Of a DNA stretch of 39,631 nt, positions 16,903 to 25,405 are shown one piece after another. The translations under genes were made by a program, and so were the position numbers. The first letter of the stretch is position 1. Each line of letters starts with the position of its first letter. This stretch comes from a virus: IMG/VR virus record IMGVR_UViG_3300011424_000002, positions 1 to 39,631 of that record; one strand, written 5' to 3'. The notes under the pieces are model-generated. The model saw only the letters and a list, made by a program, of their open reading frames with translations. It did not search any database and had not been told where the DNA came from.

Positions 16903-17249
16903 TAGTGATCCCCTTTGAGGAAGTATTTAACTGTTACTGTCCCGGTTGATTCTGTGTTGTCAACAACTGCGACTCGGTACAGCGGGGATAGGAGGACTAA
17001 GTCTGTGAGCTTCCAAAGAGCAGAACCAGCAGCCGCAGCTATGGTTACAGTCATGGAAGCAACATCAAACCAAGTAATCCCATCCACGGACTCCTGAAGC
17101 TTTACGACTGCGTCAGTCGCGCTAGCACCAGTCCACACAACAGCGAAAACACCCGCCTTACAGTAGCGAGCGTCGAACCTATCGCTGAAAGCATCTTCAG
17201 CAATTGACATCGCATTGGCTAAAACGCCTTCAAGATTGGAATAGCCCAT
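16902..17249 (-). CDS. Small capsid- or tail-associated protein
   Basis: A 115-residue protein, helical at the N-terminus (EGVLANAMSIAEDAFSDRF), then beta strands with Trp residues (VVWTGASATDAVVKLQESVDGITW). The pattern QESxDGxTWxDV...SxxYRVxV is common among small phage head or neck proteins that bind as decoration or minor capsid factors. It lies 3 bp downstream of the 122-residue gene and overlaps the secreted-protein start by TAATG. Role inferred from position. Confidence 0.58.
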   Translation of the reverse strand: MGYSNLEGVLANAMSIAEDAFSDRFDARYCKAGVFAVVWTGASATDAVVKLQESVDGITWFDVASMTVTIAAAAGSALWKLTDLVLLSPLYRVAVVDNTESTGTVTVKYFLKGDH

Positions 17250-17252
17250 GAT

Positions 17253-17621
17253 TTAGGCCTCCGAATCGCCATACTCGTCTTCGCAGTCACTCAAGACAAC
17301 CATCACATAGAAGTCGCCATCTGCCAGTGGTGTCGTCTGGTCAGCACCAACCTGCTCAATGTTGACAGATGATGCAGAAGACGCTTTCACGCGGCACGTA
17401 GAGACATCGGTGATAGCCGAGACTTGAACGTTGAGAACACGTTGGGCTGGTGTGTTGAACGTGATGGTGTAATCACCTGCGCTATTTTCGGTGATCAAAC
17501 CCTCAAAGCTACCGACAAGCAAACCATCTTGAGTCAGTGTTCCACCGGCAACAGCAGAGCCATCAACGCTGAAATAAAGCTGACGAACAGCCCTTTGAAA
17601 TGACTTAACTTCACGTTGCAT
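17253..17621 (-). CDS. Small structural protein after the major capsid gene (decoration-like)
   Basis: A 122-residue beta-rich protein. The core reads as short strands with Gly/Thr/Ser turns (VDGSAVAGGTLTQDGLLVGS), and the C-terminus is very acidic (DCEDEYGDSEA). It starts at ATG 17621 behind a very strong AAAGGAGG ribosome-binding site. A gene directly after the major capsid, small, beta-rich and with a strong ribosome-binding site, fits a capsid decoration protein made in high copy number. The family is not recognised with certainty. Confidence 0.58.
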   Translation of the reverse strand: MQREVKSFQRAVRQLYFSVDGSAVAGGTLTQDGLLVGSFEGLITENSAGDYTITFNTPAQRVLNVQVSAITDVSTCRVKASSASSVNIEQVGADQTTPLADGDFYVMVVLSDCEDEYGDSEA

Positions 17622-17651
17622 CGAAGCAACCTCCTTTAAAAGTGAAAGCCA

Positions 17652-17668
17652 GGGGCTACTAAAGCCCC
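17652..17668 (-). terminator. Hairpin between major capsid and decoration genes
   Basis: A 6-bp GGGGCT / AGCCCC stem with a 5-base loop lies 21 bp downstream of the capsid stop codon, on the minus strand followed by TGGCTTTCACTTTT. The U run is broken, so it probably acts as a partial terminator or 3' stabiliser that sets capsid mRNA level over downstream genes. Confidence 0.45.
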
Positions 17669-17688
17669 CAGCTAGCTACGCCAAGCGA

Positions 17689-18909
17689 TTAGGTCGCGAG
17701 GCTGTGACGGTATCCATGGAACGTCGGGATTGCGTACACTTCGAGGTAACCGCCGTAACGGGCCTCGTATGCATCGCTGTCCGACTTACGCAGGAACACC
17801 GTGCCGTCATCATCGAACCAGCCGAAGTCTGGGCGATGGCGGATTTCAATGAATTCATCGTTGATGTAGTAGATGCGGTCGTCTTCGATGAAACGCTCTG
17901 GGAAGATTGGAACGAGACCAGCAGCAGAGTGGAATGCCAAGCCGCTGAAGCTGACTTTGCCCTTGAGGTTGTCAGCGCGTGGCTCAACAACATATTCCTT
18001 CTGATCTTCCAGAAGGTTGAGCAACTTACGGTACTGAACGAACGAAGTGATGATCAAGTTCGGCACTTTGCCGCATTTACGCTGAATTTCCAGCATGTCC
18101 TTGTTCATCATGTCGATCGTCAGGCCAGCGCCGCTCGAGTCAGACTGTGCAGATGCCTGCCAGCGACGAGCAACGTTGACGCTGTAGAGCGTCGAGGACG
18201 TTGCGCTGATAACAGTGGCGAGAGACGTAGGATCGTTAGCAGCCGAACCCTGCATGTAGATCACTGCGTTTGTCGAGGTAACACCACCGGCTGCAGCAGC
18301 GAGGATTGCCGACGTACCAACCAACTGAACTTGGCGAGTAGCTGGAACAACGCCAGCGACGCGAAGAACAGTGGTTTCAGCACCGATGTTGACGCCGTCT
18401 TGCTCTTCCCAGTTAGCTTCCTTCCAGGTAGCAGCCGAGATGATGACCAAGTATGGCGTAGCAACCGAGCCGTCACCAGTAACGGTGGTCGATCCATCAC
18501 CAGTACCCAGCGAGCCGTTGGCCAAGCTGTTCCAAAGGATACGGGACATGTTGCGGTTCCAAGATTCAACCGTCTTTTGAACGGTGTGCTTGGTCTGAGC
18601 AACGAACGAACCTTCTTTGCCGTCAGCAGCCTTGATGGATTCGCGGTCGATTTCGCAGACCGCGTAAACCTTCTTAGCAGTGATGATCGCGTTTGCAGCT
18701 TTGTCATACTGAGCAGTAGGCAGCGTGCCCGAACCAACACCACCAGAGAACGACGTTGGGATTGCTTCCAACATCTGCTTACCGGTGAAGGTGTAGGACT
18801 TCTTAACGCGAGCAAGTGTGACGTTTGCCGAGTTGTAAACGTTCTCGGAAACCTTGCCGTACTTAATCTTAAAATATTCCGACGTAGTCGAAAGACTCCA
18901 CTGGCCCAT
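17689..18909 (-). CDS. Major capsid protein
   Basis: A 406-residue protein. I take ATG 18909 as the start (MGQWSLSTTSEYFKIKYG) because a clear AGGGAG ribosome-binding site precedes it; the 20 codons further upstream read through a stem-loop. The sequence alternates helical and strand segments, with a long central helix (QTKHTVQKTVESWNRNMSRI) of the spine-helix type and a late strand-rich domain. This is consistent with the HK97 fold. Position directly after scaffold and portal, length and a strong start signal support the call. It carries no protease of its own and no recognisable delta domain, so a separate scaffold (the gene before it) is expected. Confidence 0.78.
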   Translation of the reverse strand: MGQWSLSTTSEYFKIKYGKVSENVYNSANVTLARVKKSYTFTGKQMLEAIPTSFSGGVGSGTLPTAQYDKAANAIITAKKVYAVCEIDRESIKAADGKEGSFVAQTKHTVQKTVESWNRNMSRILWNSLANGSLGTGDGSTTVTGDGSVATPYLVIISAATWKEANWEEQDGVNIGAETTVLRVAGVVPATRQVQLVGTSAILAAAAGGVTSTNAVIYMQGSAANDPTSLATVISATSSTLYSVNVARRWQASAQSDSSGAGLTIDMMNKDMLEIQRKCGKVPNLIITSFVQYRKLLNLLEDQKEYVVEPRADNLKGKVSFSGLAFHSAAGLVPIFPERFIEDDRIYYINDEFIEIRHRPDFGWFDDDGTVFLRKSDSDAYEARYGGYLEVYAIPTFHGYRHSLAT

Positions 18910-18933
18910 GGATTTGCTCCCTAAAGCAAAGCA

Positions 18934-18966
18934 GGGCCGCAGCGCGTAAAAATGCGCATACGGCCC
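18934..18966 (-). promoter_or_regulatory. Stem-loop in the capsid mRNA leader
   Basis: A GGGCCG / CGGCCC 6-bp stem encloses a second GCGC / GCGC pairing and an A/T loop. On the minus strand it ends about 25 bases before the capsid start codon. It may protect the 5' end of a processed capsid mRNA or act as a translation control element. The 172-bp space between scaffold and capsid genes (18910-19082) otherwise holds only Lys-codon-like A/C/G repeats (GCCAAAAGCCAAAGC) and no gene or clear consensus promoter. Confidence 0.4.
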
Positions 18967-19082
18967 CAATGTTTTTTGATGTTTTGCTTTGGCTTTTGGC
19001 TTTATCAGCCCTGGGAGCGGGTATCCGTAGAACCGCTATGAACAGGAGCCCTGACTTCCGTCGCCTAGCTAGTCGCTAAGTT

Positions 19083-20333
19083 TCAAATGTCTGAGAAGAA
19101 CGTAGCATCTGACTTGTTTTTAGAAGGGCGAGGTGACGTTAAGCTTTGATCGCCTTCAAGGTCGGTGGCTCTTTGCACCTTCCGTGCGATGCGCTTAGCA
19201 CCCTCATTACCTGCTTGGCCGTCGTTAAAGACTTTATCCAGCATCGCACCAAGCTTTTCCTTGGTCATGCCGGGGTTCTTTACGAGATCAGAGGTAATCT
19301 CACCCATTATCTTACTGAAATCGTCACGCTGTGCAAGGTGTGGGCAGATCTGATGAACTACATCCTTAGCCATCTCAGCACGGTGAACATAGGCGATCTG
19401 CTCAGGGGTAGCTCTTTCGTTAGCACCTTGGGCTTTGAGCCAAGCGTTAGCATTGGCCTCAGCCTGCTCAAACTCTTCACCAGCAATAGCGTACTGCTCT
19501 TGAACTTGGCGACGGCTTTGTTGGACTTGAGCCTGCTGAGCCTGCTGCTTAACCGATTCTTCCCTGTGCGCATGCTTAGCATCCCGCCAGTCACGCTTCC
19601 TATCCCCGATCCACGTCTCAATCTCGCCTTCATCCATGCGAGCTAACGGGAGGATCTCTTTGATCATGCTCCGGATTAGCCCTTCTTTGACTTCTACCGG
19701 GTCTTTGCCGGATAGCTCACAGAGATAATCCCAAGCTAGCTCTGGGTTTTCAGATGATTTCTTAAACAAGGTCTCGATACGGTCATTCAACCCGTTCCGT
19801 TCCTCGTGGAACATCATCTTGTCTTTGTCGAGTTCTTGATACTTACGAGTCCAATTAGTCTTACCAGAGTACTCGTTAACCAAATCCTCGAGCTTTACTT
19901 CCTCATCCCTACCTGCCACCTTTACACCAACGACAGCATTCGAGCTGATCGCTACATTCTCTTCCCCATTCTTAAACTTAAAGGTGCGTGGCTTTGCAGC
20001 TTGCTCAGGCTTTGCCTTCTCTGGCGTATCTTCTGATTCTTTCGTTGGCTTTGCTGCCTTGTCTGTTTTCTCTTTCGCCTTCGAACCAGTTTCGTCTTTC
20101 TGCTCGACTGCCTCGGAAGGTTCGTCGCCTGAATCGTCATCGTCAGCGCTAACATCCACAGGGGATTTGACTGCTGACTTCTTAACCCCGCCAGTAGGCT
20201 TCGCCTTGCTAGCAGGCTTCCCGCTGATCTCGTCGTCAATTGCTTCAATATCCGAGAAACTTACTGCTGAGTTTGCGCGACTCTGCACCGTCCCTTCGGT
20301 CTGCACTGGGGTATTCGGGTTGATCTCGCTCAT
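19083..20333 (-). CDS. Capsid scaffolding protein
   Basis: A 416-residue, highly charged protein. The N-terminal 120 residues are disordered and acidic/Lys-rich (repeated Ser/Asp/Glu and Lys/Pro). They are followed by a short conserved block (FKFKNGEENVAISS...EEVKLEDLVNEY) and then long coiled-coil helices with a Gln-rich run near residue 250. The C-terminus is basic (GAKRIARKVQRATD...PSKNKS). This is the standard look of podoviral scaffolds: a disordered head, a coiled-coil body and a basic capsid-binding tail. It overlaps the portal stop by 4 bp (ATGA) and lies before the capsid gene, the expected order. Confidence 0.75.
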   Translation of the reverse strand: MSEINPNTPVQTEGTVQSRANSAVSFSDIEAIDDEISGKPASKAKPTGGVKKSAVKSPVDVSADDDDSGDEPSEAVEQKDETGSKAKEKTDKAAKPTKESEDTPEKAKPEQAAKPRTFKFKNGEENVAISSNAVVGVKVAGRDEEVKLEDLVNEYSGKTNWTRKYQELDKDKMMFHEERNGLNDRIETLFKKSSENPELAWDYLCELSGKDPVEVKEGLIRSMIKEILPLARMDEGEIETWIGDRKRDWRDAKHAHREESVKQQAQQAQVQQSRRQVQEQYAIAGEEFEQAEANANAWLKAQGANERATPEQIAYVHRAEMAKDVVHQICPHLAQRDDFSKIMGEITSDLVKNPGMTKEKLGAMLDKVFNDGQAGNEGAKRIARKVQRATDLEGDQSLTSPRPSKNKSDATFFSDI

Positions 20334-22600
20334 AGGGGTTGATTCTCCGTTGGGGAAATAGCTTCAGCACCAGGCGGAACACCTTCCATAGCCGGTGTCG
20401 CCATTAGATCGGTAGGCATAGGCATCTGGTCTGGGGGCATCATTGGCCCTGGGGGTGGCATTCCTGGGCCCATAGGTGGCATTCCTGGTGGCGGGAGTGG
20501 TGCCATGCCAACTTCCTCAGGCTTGAAGAACACCGGGAAGGAAGGATACTCGGCCATGATCATCTGCAGGTAGATCGGGTTACGAGCTGCGATGTCATAC
20601 ATCAGCATTTCGGTAGCCATGACGTGGTCCGTTACGTACTGCTTAGCTTCAGGTGTCCACTGGATGTAGGAAGGATCGTTCATAGCCATCAAGTGAACTT
20701 TGTAATGGGTTAGATGGTTTTCCTGCTCTGCAGGCTCCATCATCTCGCCATTACTCATCCGGTTGTTCTCGAGCTGAGCCTTGCGACTAGACGACGTAAC
20801 CGCTGATCTAAACCGCTCAACCTCACCAAGCTCTAGCAGGTCGATCATCTGCTCATCGTTGATCACATTCGGAGCACGTTCCCTGATGTCCAATACGTAC
20901 TGCATCCGAGCAGACTTCTGCTGAGGTAGTGCAGACATATTCTGGATTCTGAGATCATTGATGGAGCGGAGGTTAGATACCTTCCAGTCCTTGAGCATGT
21001 ACAAATGCTCTTTGCCTAAGAGATCGGCAATCTGCTGATCCGAGTAATGATCCCCCATGATCCACAGCGTCTGCAGGGCGATATCTTTGAGTGCGCGGGT
21101 ATAATTCTGTGTTGCGATATTCGCACGTTCATTCTCCTGCTCATCTAGGTAGGTCAAAGCGACTGCAGCAGTAACACCTGCAGGGGGATCACCACGAGAT
21201 ACCCCGTAGACACCCATGATCTGCTGAAGATCGTTCTTAGACTGATCCATCATCGAAGTTTCGTTGGCTTCGTTGATAGCAGGTTGGCTGAGCTGTGGGG
21301 CTAGTGGCCCTTTGTACTGAACAAGAGTAGTTGAATTGGTTAGCGACTCTTTAGTCACTGAGTTTTGCGGGTAGAACCACTTAGGATGCGAGAACATGAA
21401 GCGGTTACGGACGCGCAAGCTAATCAAGTTGTTATAAACAGCCTGAGGCCCACGTCCGTGTGTAACAGTTGCATCACCGTTGATAACTTCAGGGGTATCG
21501 ATGTCTGCAAAGCGAACCCATGGGAGGATTGCTCGGTAATCCCAGCCAAAATATGGGTTGGGTTTGTTGGTTAGCACCACTTGGCGAGTGAACTTCACAT
21601 ACCTACCTTGATCCAACATGTCTGTGGACTTGTGGTAGAGGTGCCAAACCTCAACAGTATTACCCTTGTGAACTCGCTCGTAAGTATCTGGATCTGGAAC
21701 GTTGTAATCACCGTCTGGGAAGATCTCTTCAGCAAGATCTGGGTGCATTGCCCTAACAGTGTCTACTGGCAACACCTCCCTAAACATCCCGTATTCAACT
21801 AGATCCTCGTTACGCTTCCTCTGCAACAACATGTCCCAGCTTGTAACTGGTCTGTAATAGACATCCCCTTGGCGTACAGGCTTAGTGATCCAAATCGGTT
21901 TCCCATCCATCCCCTTGATGGTTTCGCCAGTCTCAGAGTCAACCATCGGGATCTTGGGGAATGTACCAACTTCATCGCGGATCAAACGAACTAGCTCATG
22001 GGGTTTCAGGCTAGCAGGGTCCTGCTTAATCCCCTTGATCTTGAAAACTTCACTCAAATAATCCATGTCATAAGGCCCCATAGCCCTATTCCATGTGATC
22101 ACCATGTAATCTTCACCGAAGATGCGGCCTTTGCGTGCCATCTTTTGCATCTTGCGATCGATATCAACTTTATCCCAGTAACTCTCTACCGCTTTGTCAG
22201 CGATCTCAGCAGTACACCGATCTGACCAATCTTCGGATGGTGGGCGAGCTGCTACCGCCCCACGGTATTTAGTGAGGCGAGCAACATACTGTTCAACCAT
22301 GTCAACCATATGATTATAGACAACTCGAGGGTTACGACTACGCCTCGCTGGAATGTTGTCATCTGCTTGTTCCTGGCGTGTTGATCTATCCCTGGCTTGA
22401 TACTGAATCCCCCTGAAGATCGCGAGGTTCTTCATTTGGTTGTTGATGCGCTCTACAGCCTGGTTCTGCAGGTGCATGAGTTCTTCGTTGCACCACTTGA
22501 GAACTTCAGCACGATCATCGAAATCCAGCGACCAAAACGGCTTAGCAGGGCCTGATACTGAATCGTAATCACCAAGAAACTGATCAAATAAGCTGCCCAT
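20330..22600 (-). CDS. Portal protein
   Basis: A 756-residue protein. It has helical and aromatic-rich segments typical of large podovirus portals: an early RNPRVVYNHMVDMVEQYVAR motif and a middle domain with repeated Trp and Pro (GDVYYRPVTSWDMLLQRKRN). A long helical region follows (residues about 480-640, with ARMQYVLDIRERAPNVINDE). The tail is Pro/Met/Gly-rich (residues about 700-745), probably flexible and inside the capsid. Portals of the P22 type are about 725 residues, so the size fits. The start ATG 22600 shares 19 of 20 bases of its leader with the capsid gene. It is followed by the scaffold with a 4-bp overlap. Confidence 0.8.
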   Translation of the reverse strand: MGSLFDQFLGDYDSVSGPAKPFWSLDFDDRAEVLKWCNEELMHLQNQAVERINNQMKNLAIFRGIQYQARDRSTRQEQADDNIPARRSRNPRVVYNHMVDMVEQYVARLTKYRGAVAARPPSEDWSDRCTAEIADKAVESYWDKVDIDRKMQKMARKGRIFGEDYMVITWNRAMGPYDMDYLSEVFKIKGIKQDPASLKPHELVRLIRDEVGTFPKIPMVDSETGETIKGMDGKPIWITKPVRQGDVYYRPVTSWDMLLQRKRNEDLVEYGMFREVLPVDTVRAMHPDLAEEIFPDGDYNVPDPDTYERVHKGNTVEVWHLYHKSTDMLDQGRYVKFTRQVVLTNKPNPYFGWDYRAILPWVRFADIDTPEVINGDATVTHGRGPQAVYNNLISLRVRNRFMFSHPKWFYPQNSVTKESLTNSTTLVQYKGPLAPQLSQPAINEANETSMMDQSKNDLQQIMGVYGVSRGDPPAGVTAAVALTYLDEQENERANIATQNYTRALKDIALQTLWIMGDHYSDQQIADLLGKEHLYMLKDWKVSNLRSINDLRIQNMSALPQQKSARMQYVLDIRERAPNVINDEQMIDLLELGEVERFRSAVTSSSRKAQLENNRMSNGEMMEPAEQENHLTHYKVHLMAMNDPSYIQWTPEAKQYVTDHVMATEMLMYDIAARNPIYLQMIMAEYPSFPVFFKPEEVGMAPLPPPGMPPMGPGMPPPGPMMPPDQMPMPTDLMATPAMEGVPPGAEAISPTENQPL

Positions 22601-22619
22601 GGATTAGCTCCCTAGTGCG

Positions 22620-22892
22620 TTACATCAGTGGGTTGTCTACGTAGTCATCTTCCATGTCTTGAGTACGCAGATAATCTTCAGCTTCGGCTTTAGAGTAAGC
22701 CTGCTGAAACCTCTGCTCACCTTTGGTGTCTGATGATTCGAGTGGAACGTACTGAACGTTGTGCGTGCTGTTCTCAAGCGACCTAACAGCAATGATCGCC
22801 TTGAATGCCAAGTGCATCGCGTAAGCAGCTACAGCACCACTCGCACACGCAATAAGCAAAAAGAGTCCGATAGCGGGTAGAACCCACTCCAT
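22620..22892 (-). CDS. Membrane-anchored small protein between terminase and portal
   Basis: A 90-residue protein whose first 30 residues (WVLPAIGLFLLIACASGAVA and following) form a clear transmembrane segment. The rest is an acidic soluble domain (residues about 45-90) rich in Glu, Asp, Gln and Tyr. The start ATG follows a GGGGG run. A membrane protein inside the packaging operon is unusual. It may be a small exclusion factor, a holin-like protein or a packaging-site anchor. No family recognised. It has no signal peptidase I site, so it probably stays anchored with the tail in the cytosol or periplasm. Confidence 0.62.
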   Translation of the reverse strand: MEWVLPAIGLFLLIACASGAVAAYAMHLAFKAIIAVRSLENSTHNVQYVPLESSDTKGEQRFQQAYSKAEAEDYLRTQDMEDDYVDNPLM

Positions 22893-22925
22893 AATGCCCC
22901 CAGGATTAGCGATGTTATTTAAAGG

Positions 22926-25319
22926 CTAGTAATCGACTTCGTAATCATCCAGCGACTCTGGTTCGTTATCTTCATCCTGCTCGTATGTGTATGCGCGAGG
23001 CATATCGATAGCGTCTGGTTTAGCAGGTTCGAGCTCAGGGACTAGATCAACAGACGAGAACGCATTGAGGTATCTGTTTACGTCAATGGTGTGATCGTTC
23101 TTCTTTGGGATCTTCCCATCCTTATCCCGAATATAACCCGCCAGCTCTTTCACCGTATTCTTGCACCTATCAGAGAATACAATCAAATCACCCAGCATCT
23201 GATCCTTTAGCAGCGACAACCCGAAGTCCTTGGGGCGCGTGGCTTTGACGGTGGGAGTGAAGTGCTCATCATAACTATTCAGTGCTTCCGTCGCGAACCA
23301 CGTAGCAGCCTCGTCATAGATCTGCTCCCAATCAATCCGGTGCGCCTGCCAGTTCGGGAATAGCTCGTCTCTCTTGGCACGAATACGCGGCATAATCCGA
23401 GACGTTGAGGTATCTGCTTGGTTGGTTTCGTAAATCTCATCAAGGACATAGACTTTTTTGGTGTAAGGGTTAATAGCCCTAAACACCACAGCAAAGCACG
23501 TAGCATTCCCCGGGTCGCAGCCCACCTGCCAGACGAGTTTGGTAGCATCCCGCATCACCTCATCCATCAACTGCTTGTGTGGGAATACATGGCGCTTGTT
23601 GTCAAACATCGGGAAAATGGCGTTACTCCCCCCGCGAACACGCTTAGCACCGTACTCGCGTTCAAAGACATCCCACTCACCTCGAGCAATTAACTTATCC
23701 CGCTGCCTGCGAATCCAATCCTTCTCAATGATCGGGTTAACCCAGGTGGGCATATTGAAATACCCGCCAGCATGTTTGGCTTCCTCTACCATTGCGTCGT
23801 AGTGGTCTAGCTCAAGTGCTTCAGGGGGTGTAGTTCCGATGAATAGAGGGGCTTTGAAAACACCAAGGTTTGGTCCGAATGCCTTGTGGAACTCAGGGCG
23901 GAAGTCTCGGAACTCGTCATACACTGCAGAGTGAGGCTCTATACCGCGATAAGCATCAAAGTTATCGGACCCGTCAGCCTTGATGTAACTGCCGTTAGTG
24001 AAAGTAACCCGCATCTCTGAATTGTTAATGGAGCGGATGTACTCTTTAGGACCAAAGTTCTGAAGCCTGCCAGATGCCCAGATGATTTCTTTGGCTTGCT
24101 TTTGTTCTGGTGCGAAGTAGTAATGACCGCCTGGGACAGATAGCGCCATACGCCACAGGAAGTAGGCTAGCACTTCGGTGTTATGCGTCGGGATCATGCT
24201 GAATCCAGCAAGATACAACCTTGATGGCGAGTCAACGGTTAGACATCGGACTGGCACCGATGGAATCGGATCAACACCAACGATGAATCTATGCAGCGGT
24301 TTCTTTTTAGCAGTCTGCCGAGCAAGCTTTCTGCTCAGCCTGAACACTGGAATATGCGGCTTGAAGCAGACCCGGTAAGACAATGCACCAAAACCCGTCT
24401 GACACTTAGGAATCCTAGACTTGATCGTCGTCTTTACGCCAAGGCCATGGAGCAGTTGACGCATACCAACAGCCAACCGCTCATTCGAGGCAGAGAACTC
24501 ACAGTGTCCTCTGTCGCAAATAGTCCCATCGGTATCCATCAACCCCTGCACCATGCCCAGGCGCTGCTCATAGCTGCCCCACAGATAATCGTCAGGAATA
24601 TGCTTGTCATTGAGGACCCCAAGAGCTCTGATCTGGCTGATGAATGGCTTCAGAATGTAATGATCTAGCCCATTTCCATTCGAAGTAACGCCGTAGCCAG
24701 CAGCCTTGATCTCAGCAATTACCTCAATATCTGGATTGGTGAACCTAGCCCCATCTCTGCTGCCATCACCCAGCCATGCACCAAGAACATAGGGATCAAT
24801 CGGCAGGGCTCTAGGCGCGATCTGCAGGGGCTTGGTGTTGTCTATGGAATGATTCCATTCCTTACCCCATCGCAGGGTATCAGCGATCTGCACAGTGGTT
24901 CGAATGCCTGGCTGGATGGGATCTTTCGTTCTTTGCTTGGACTTACGAGACTGCTTGGTACTCGTAAACCAAAGATGATCCCCACTTGCTACGATCTTCT
25001 CCCCATCACCGAACACCACCTCATAACAAGGCTCACCAAGCAGCACATCATGGGCTTGCAGAACCCGGCATGGTGTTCCGGTTTCATCGAAAACCGTATC
25101 GCCCGCCTTGATGTCCCCCATCTGAGCCCAGCCGTTAGGCGTAGGGATAGGCGTATCTAGGGCCAAAGCCTTACCAGCCTTACGGCCTAGCTCAGCAAAC
25201 GTCACATCATTCTTGGCACCAAACACCGAATATAAAATAGCCCTCTGCCCATCATGCGGAGTCCAAACCGCATTGAGATCACCGATGGCTTTGATTAGTT
25301 GAAGGGCTGCTTGTTGCAA
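22926..25319 (-). CDS. Terminase large subunit, interrupted by an intein
   Basis: A 797-residue precursor with a likely TTG start at 25319 (an in-frame stop lies 6 bp upstream). Residues 1-50 and 381-797 form a 467-residue terminase. Its Walker A is GRKAGK-T, split by the intein between Lys50 and Thr381. A Walker B-like motif (SAVYDEFRDF) and a coupling motif (FIGTTP) follow. The C-terminal RNase H-type nuclease has its first Asp in VGCDPGN, a second acidic patch in VLDEIYE, and a late Asp in KNDHTIDVNRY. It is the DNA-packaging motor and headful or cos nuclease, working with the portal. Splicing is essential for ATP binding because the P-loop is broken in the precursor. It is separated from the small-terminase cluster by a terminator-like hairpin. 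Confidence 0.88.
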   Translation of the reverse strand: MQQAALQLIKAIGDLNAVWTPHDGQRAILYSVFGAKNDVTFAELGRKAGKALALDTPIPTPNGWAQMGDIKAGDTVFDETGTPCRVLQAHDVLLGEPCYEVVFGDGEKIVASGDHLWFTSTKQSRKSKQRTKDPIQPGIRTTVQIADTLRWGKEWNHSIDNTKPLQIAPRALPIDPYVLGAWLGDGSRDGARFTNPDIEVIAEIKAAGYGVTSNGNGLDHYILKPFISQIRALGVLNDKHIPDDYLWGSYEQRLGMVQGLMDTDGTICDRGHCEFSASNERLAVGMRQLLHGLGVKTTIKSRIPKCQTGFGALSYRVCFKPHIPVFRLSRKLARQTAKKKPLHRFIVGVDPIPSVPVRCLTVDSPSRLYLAGFSMIPTHNTEVLAYFLWRMALSVPGGHYYFAPEQKQAKEIIWASGRLQNFGPKEYIRSINNSEMRVTFTNGSYIKADGSDNFDAYRGIEPHSAVYDEFRDFRPEFHKAFGPNLGVFKAPLFIGTTPPEALELDHYDAMVEEAKHAGGYFNMPTWVNPIIEKDWIRRQRDKLIARGEWDVFEREYGAKRVRGGSNAIFPMFDNKRHVFPHKQLMDEVMRDATKLVWQVGCDPGNATCFAVVFRAINPYTKKVYVLDEIYETNQADTSTSRIMPRIRAKRDELFPNWQAHRIDWEQIYDEAATWFATEALNSYDEHFTPTVKATRPKDFGLSLLKDQMLGDLIVFSDRCKNTVKELAGYIRDKDGKIPKKNDHTIDVNRYLNAFSSVDLVPELEPAKPDAIDMPRAYTYEQDEDNEPESLDDYEVDY
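24180..25169 (-). mobile_element. Class 3 intein with a LAGLIDADG homing endonuclease
   Basis: A 330-residue intein, precursor residues 51-380. The N-terminal block reads ALALDTPIPTPNGW, with Ala at position 1 instead of Cys or Ser. Block B is ASGDHLW (His65, Trp67). Block F is VRCLTVDSP (Cys309), and the end is PTHN (Thr328, His329, Asn330) before +1 Thr. Trp at B:12, Cys at F:4 and Thr at G:5 form the WCT signature of class 3 inteins, in which the F-block Cys starts splicing. Two endonuclease motifs are present: YVLGAWLGDG and QGLMDTDG, each with the active Asp, so homing is probably functional. The endonuclease would cut intein-free terminase genes at the conserved P-loop. Confidence 0.88.
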
Positions 25320-25331
25320 TAATCACCACTA

Positions 25332-25366
25332 AACAAAAAGAGGCAGCAAGCTACTAGCCCACTGCC
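25332..25366 (-). terminator. Intrinsic terminator just before the large terminase gene
   Basis: On the minus strand, GGCAG / CTGCC arms enclose an inner GCT / AGC pairing and are followed directly by TCTTTTTG. It ends only about 12 bp before the TTG start of the terminase gene. It may end the transcript of the small genes upstream or attenuate into the terminase gene. Confidence 0.5.
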
Positions 25367-25405
25367 CCCAACGCTCATCATTGATGGAAACGGTTGTCTC
25401 TATCT

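Noticed and set aside
17704-18924. A 406-codon open frame on the plus strand
   Set aside because: It is a mirror of the major capsid gene on the other strand, with unnatural composition and no ribosome-binding site; the capsid gene is far better supported.
18910-18969. Twenty-residue N-terminal extension of the capsid protein
   Set aside because: It would be encoded within the stem-loop leader and upstream of the clear AGGGAG site.
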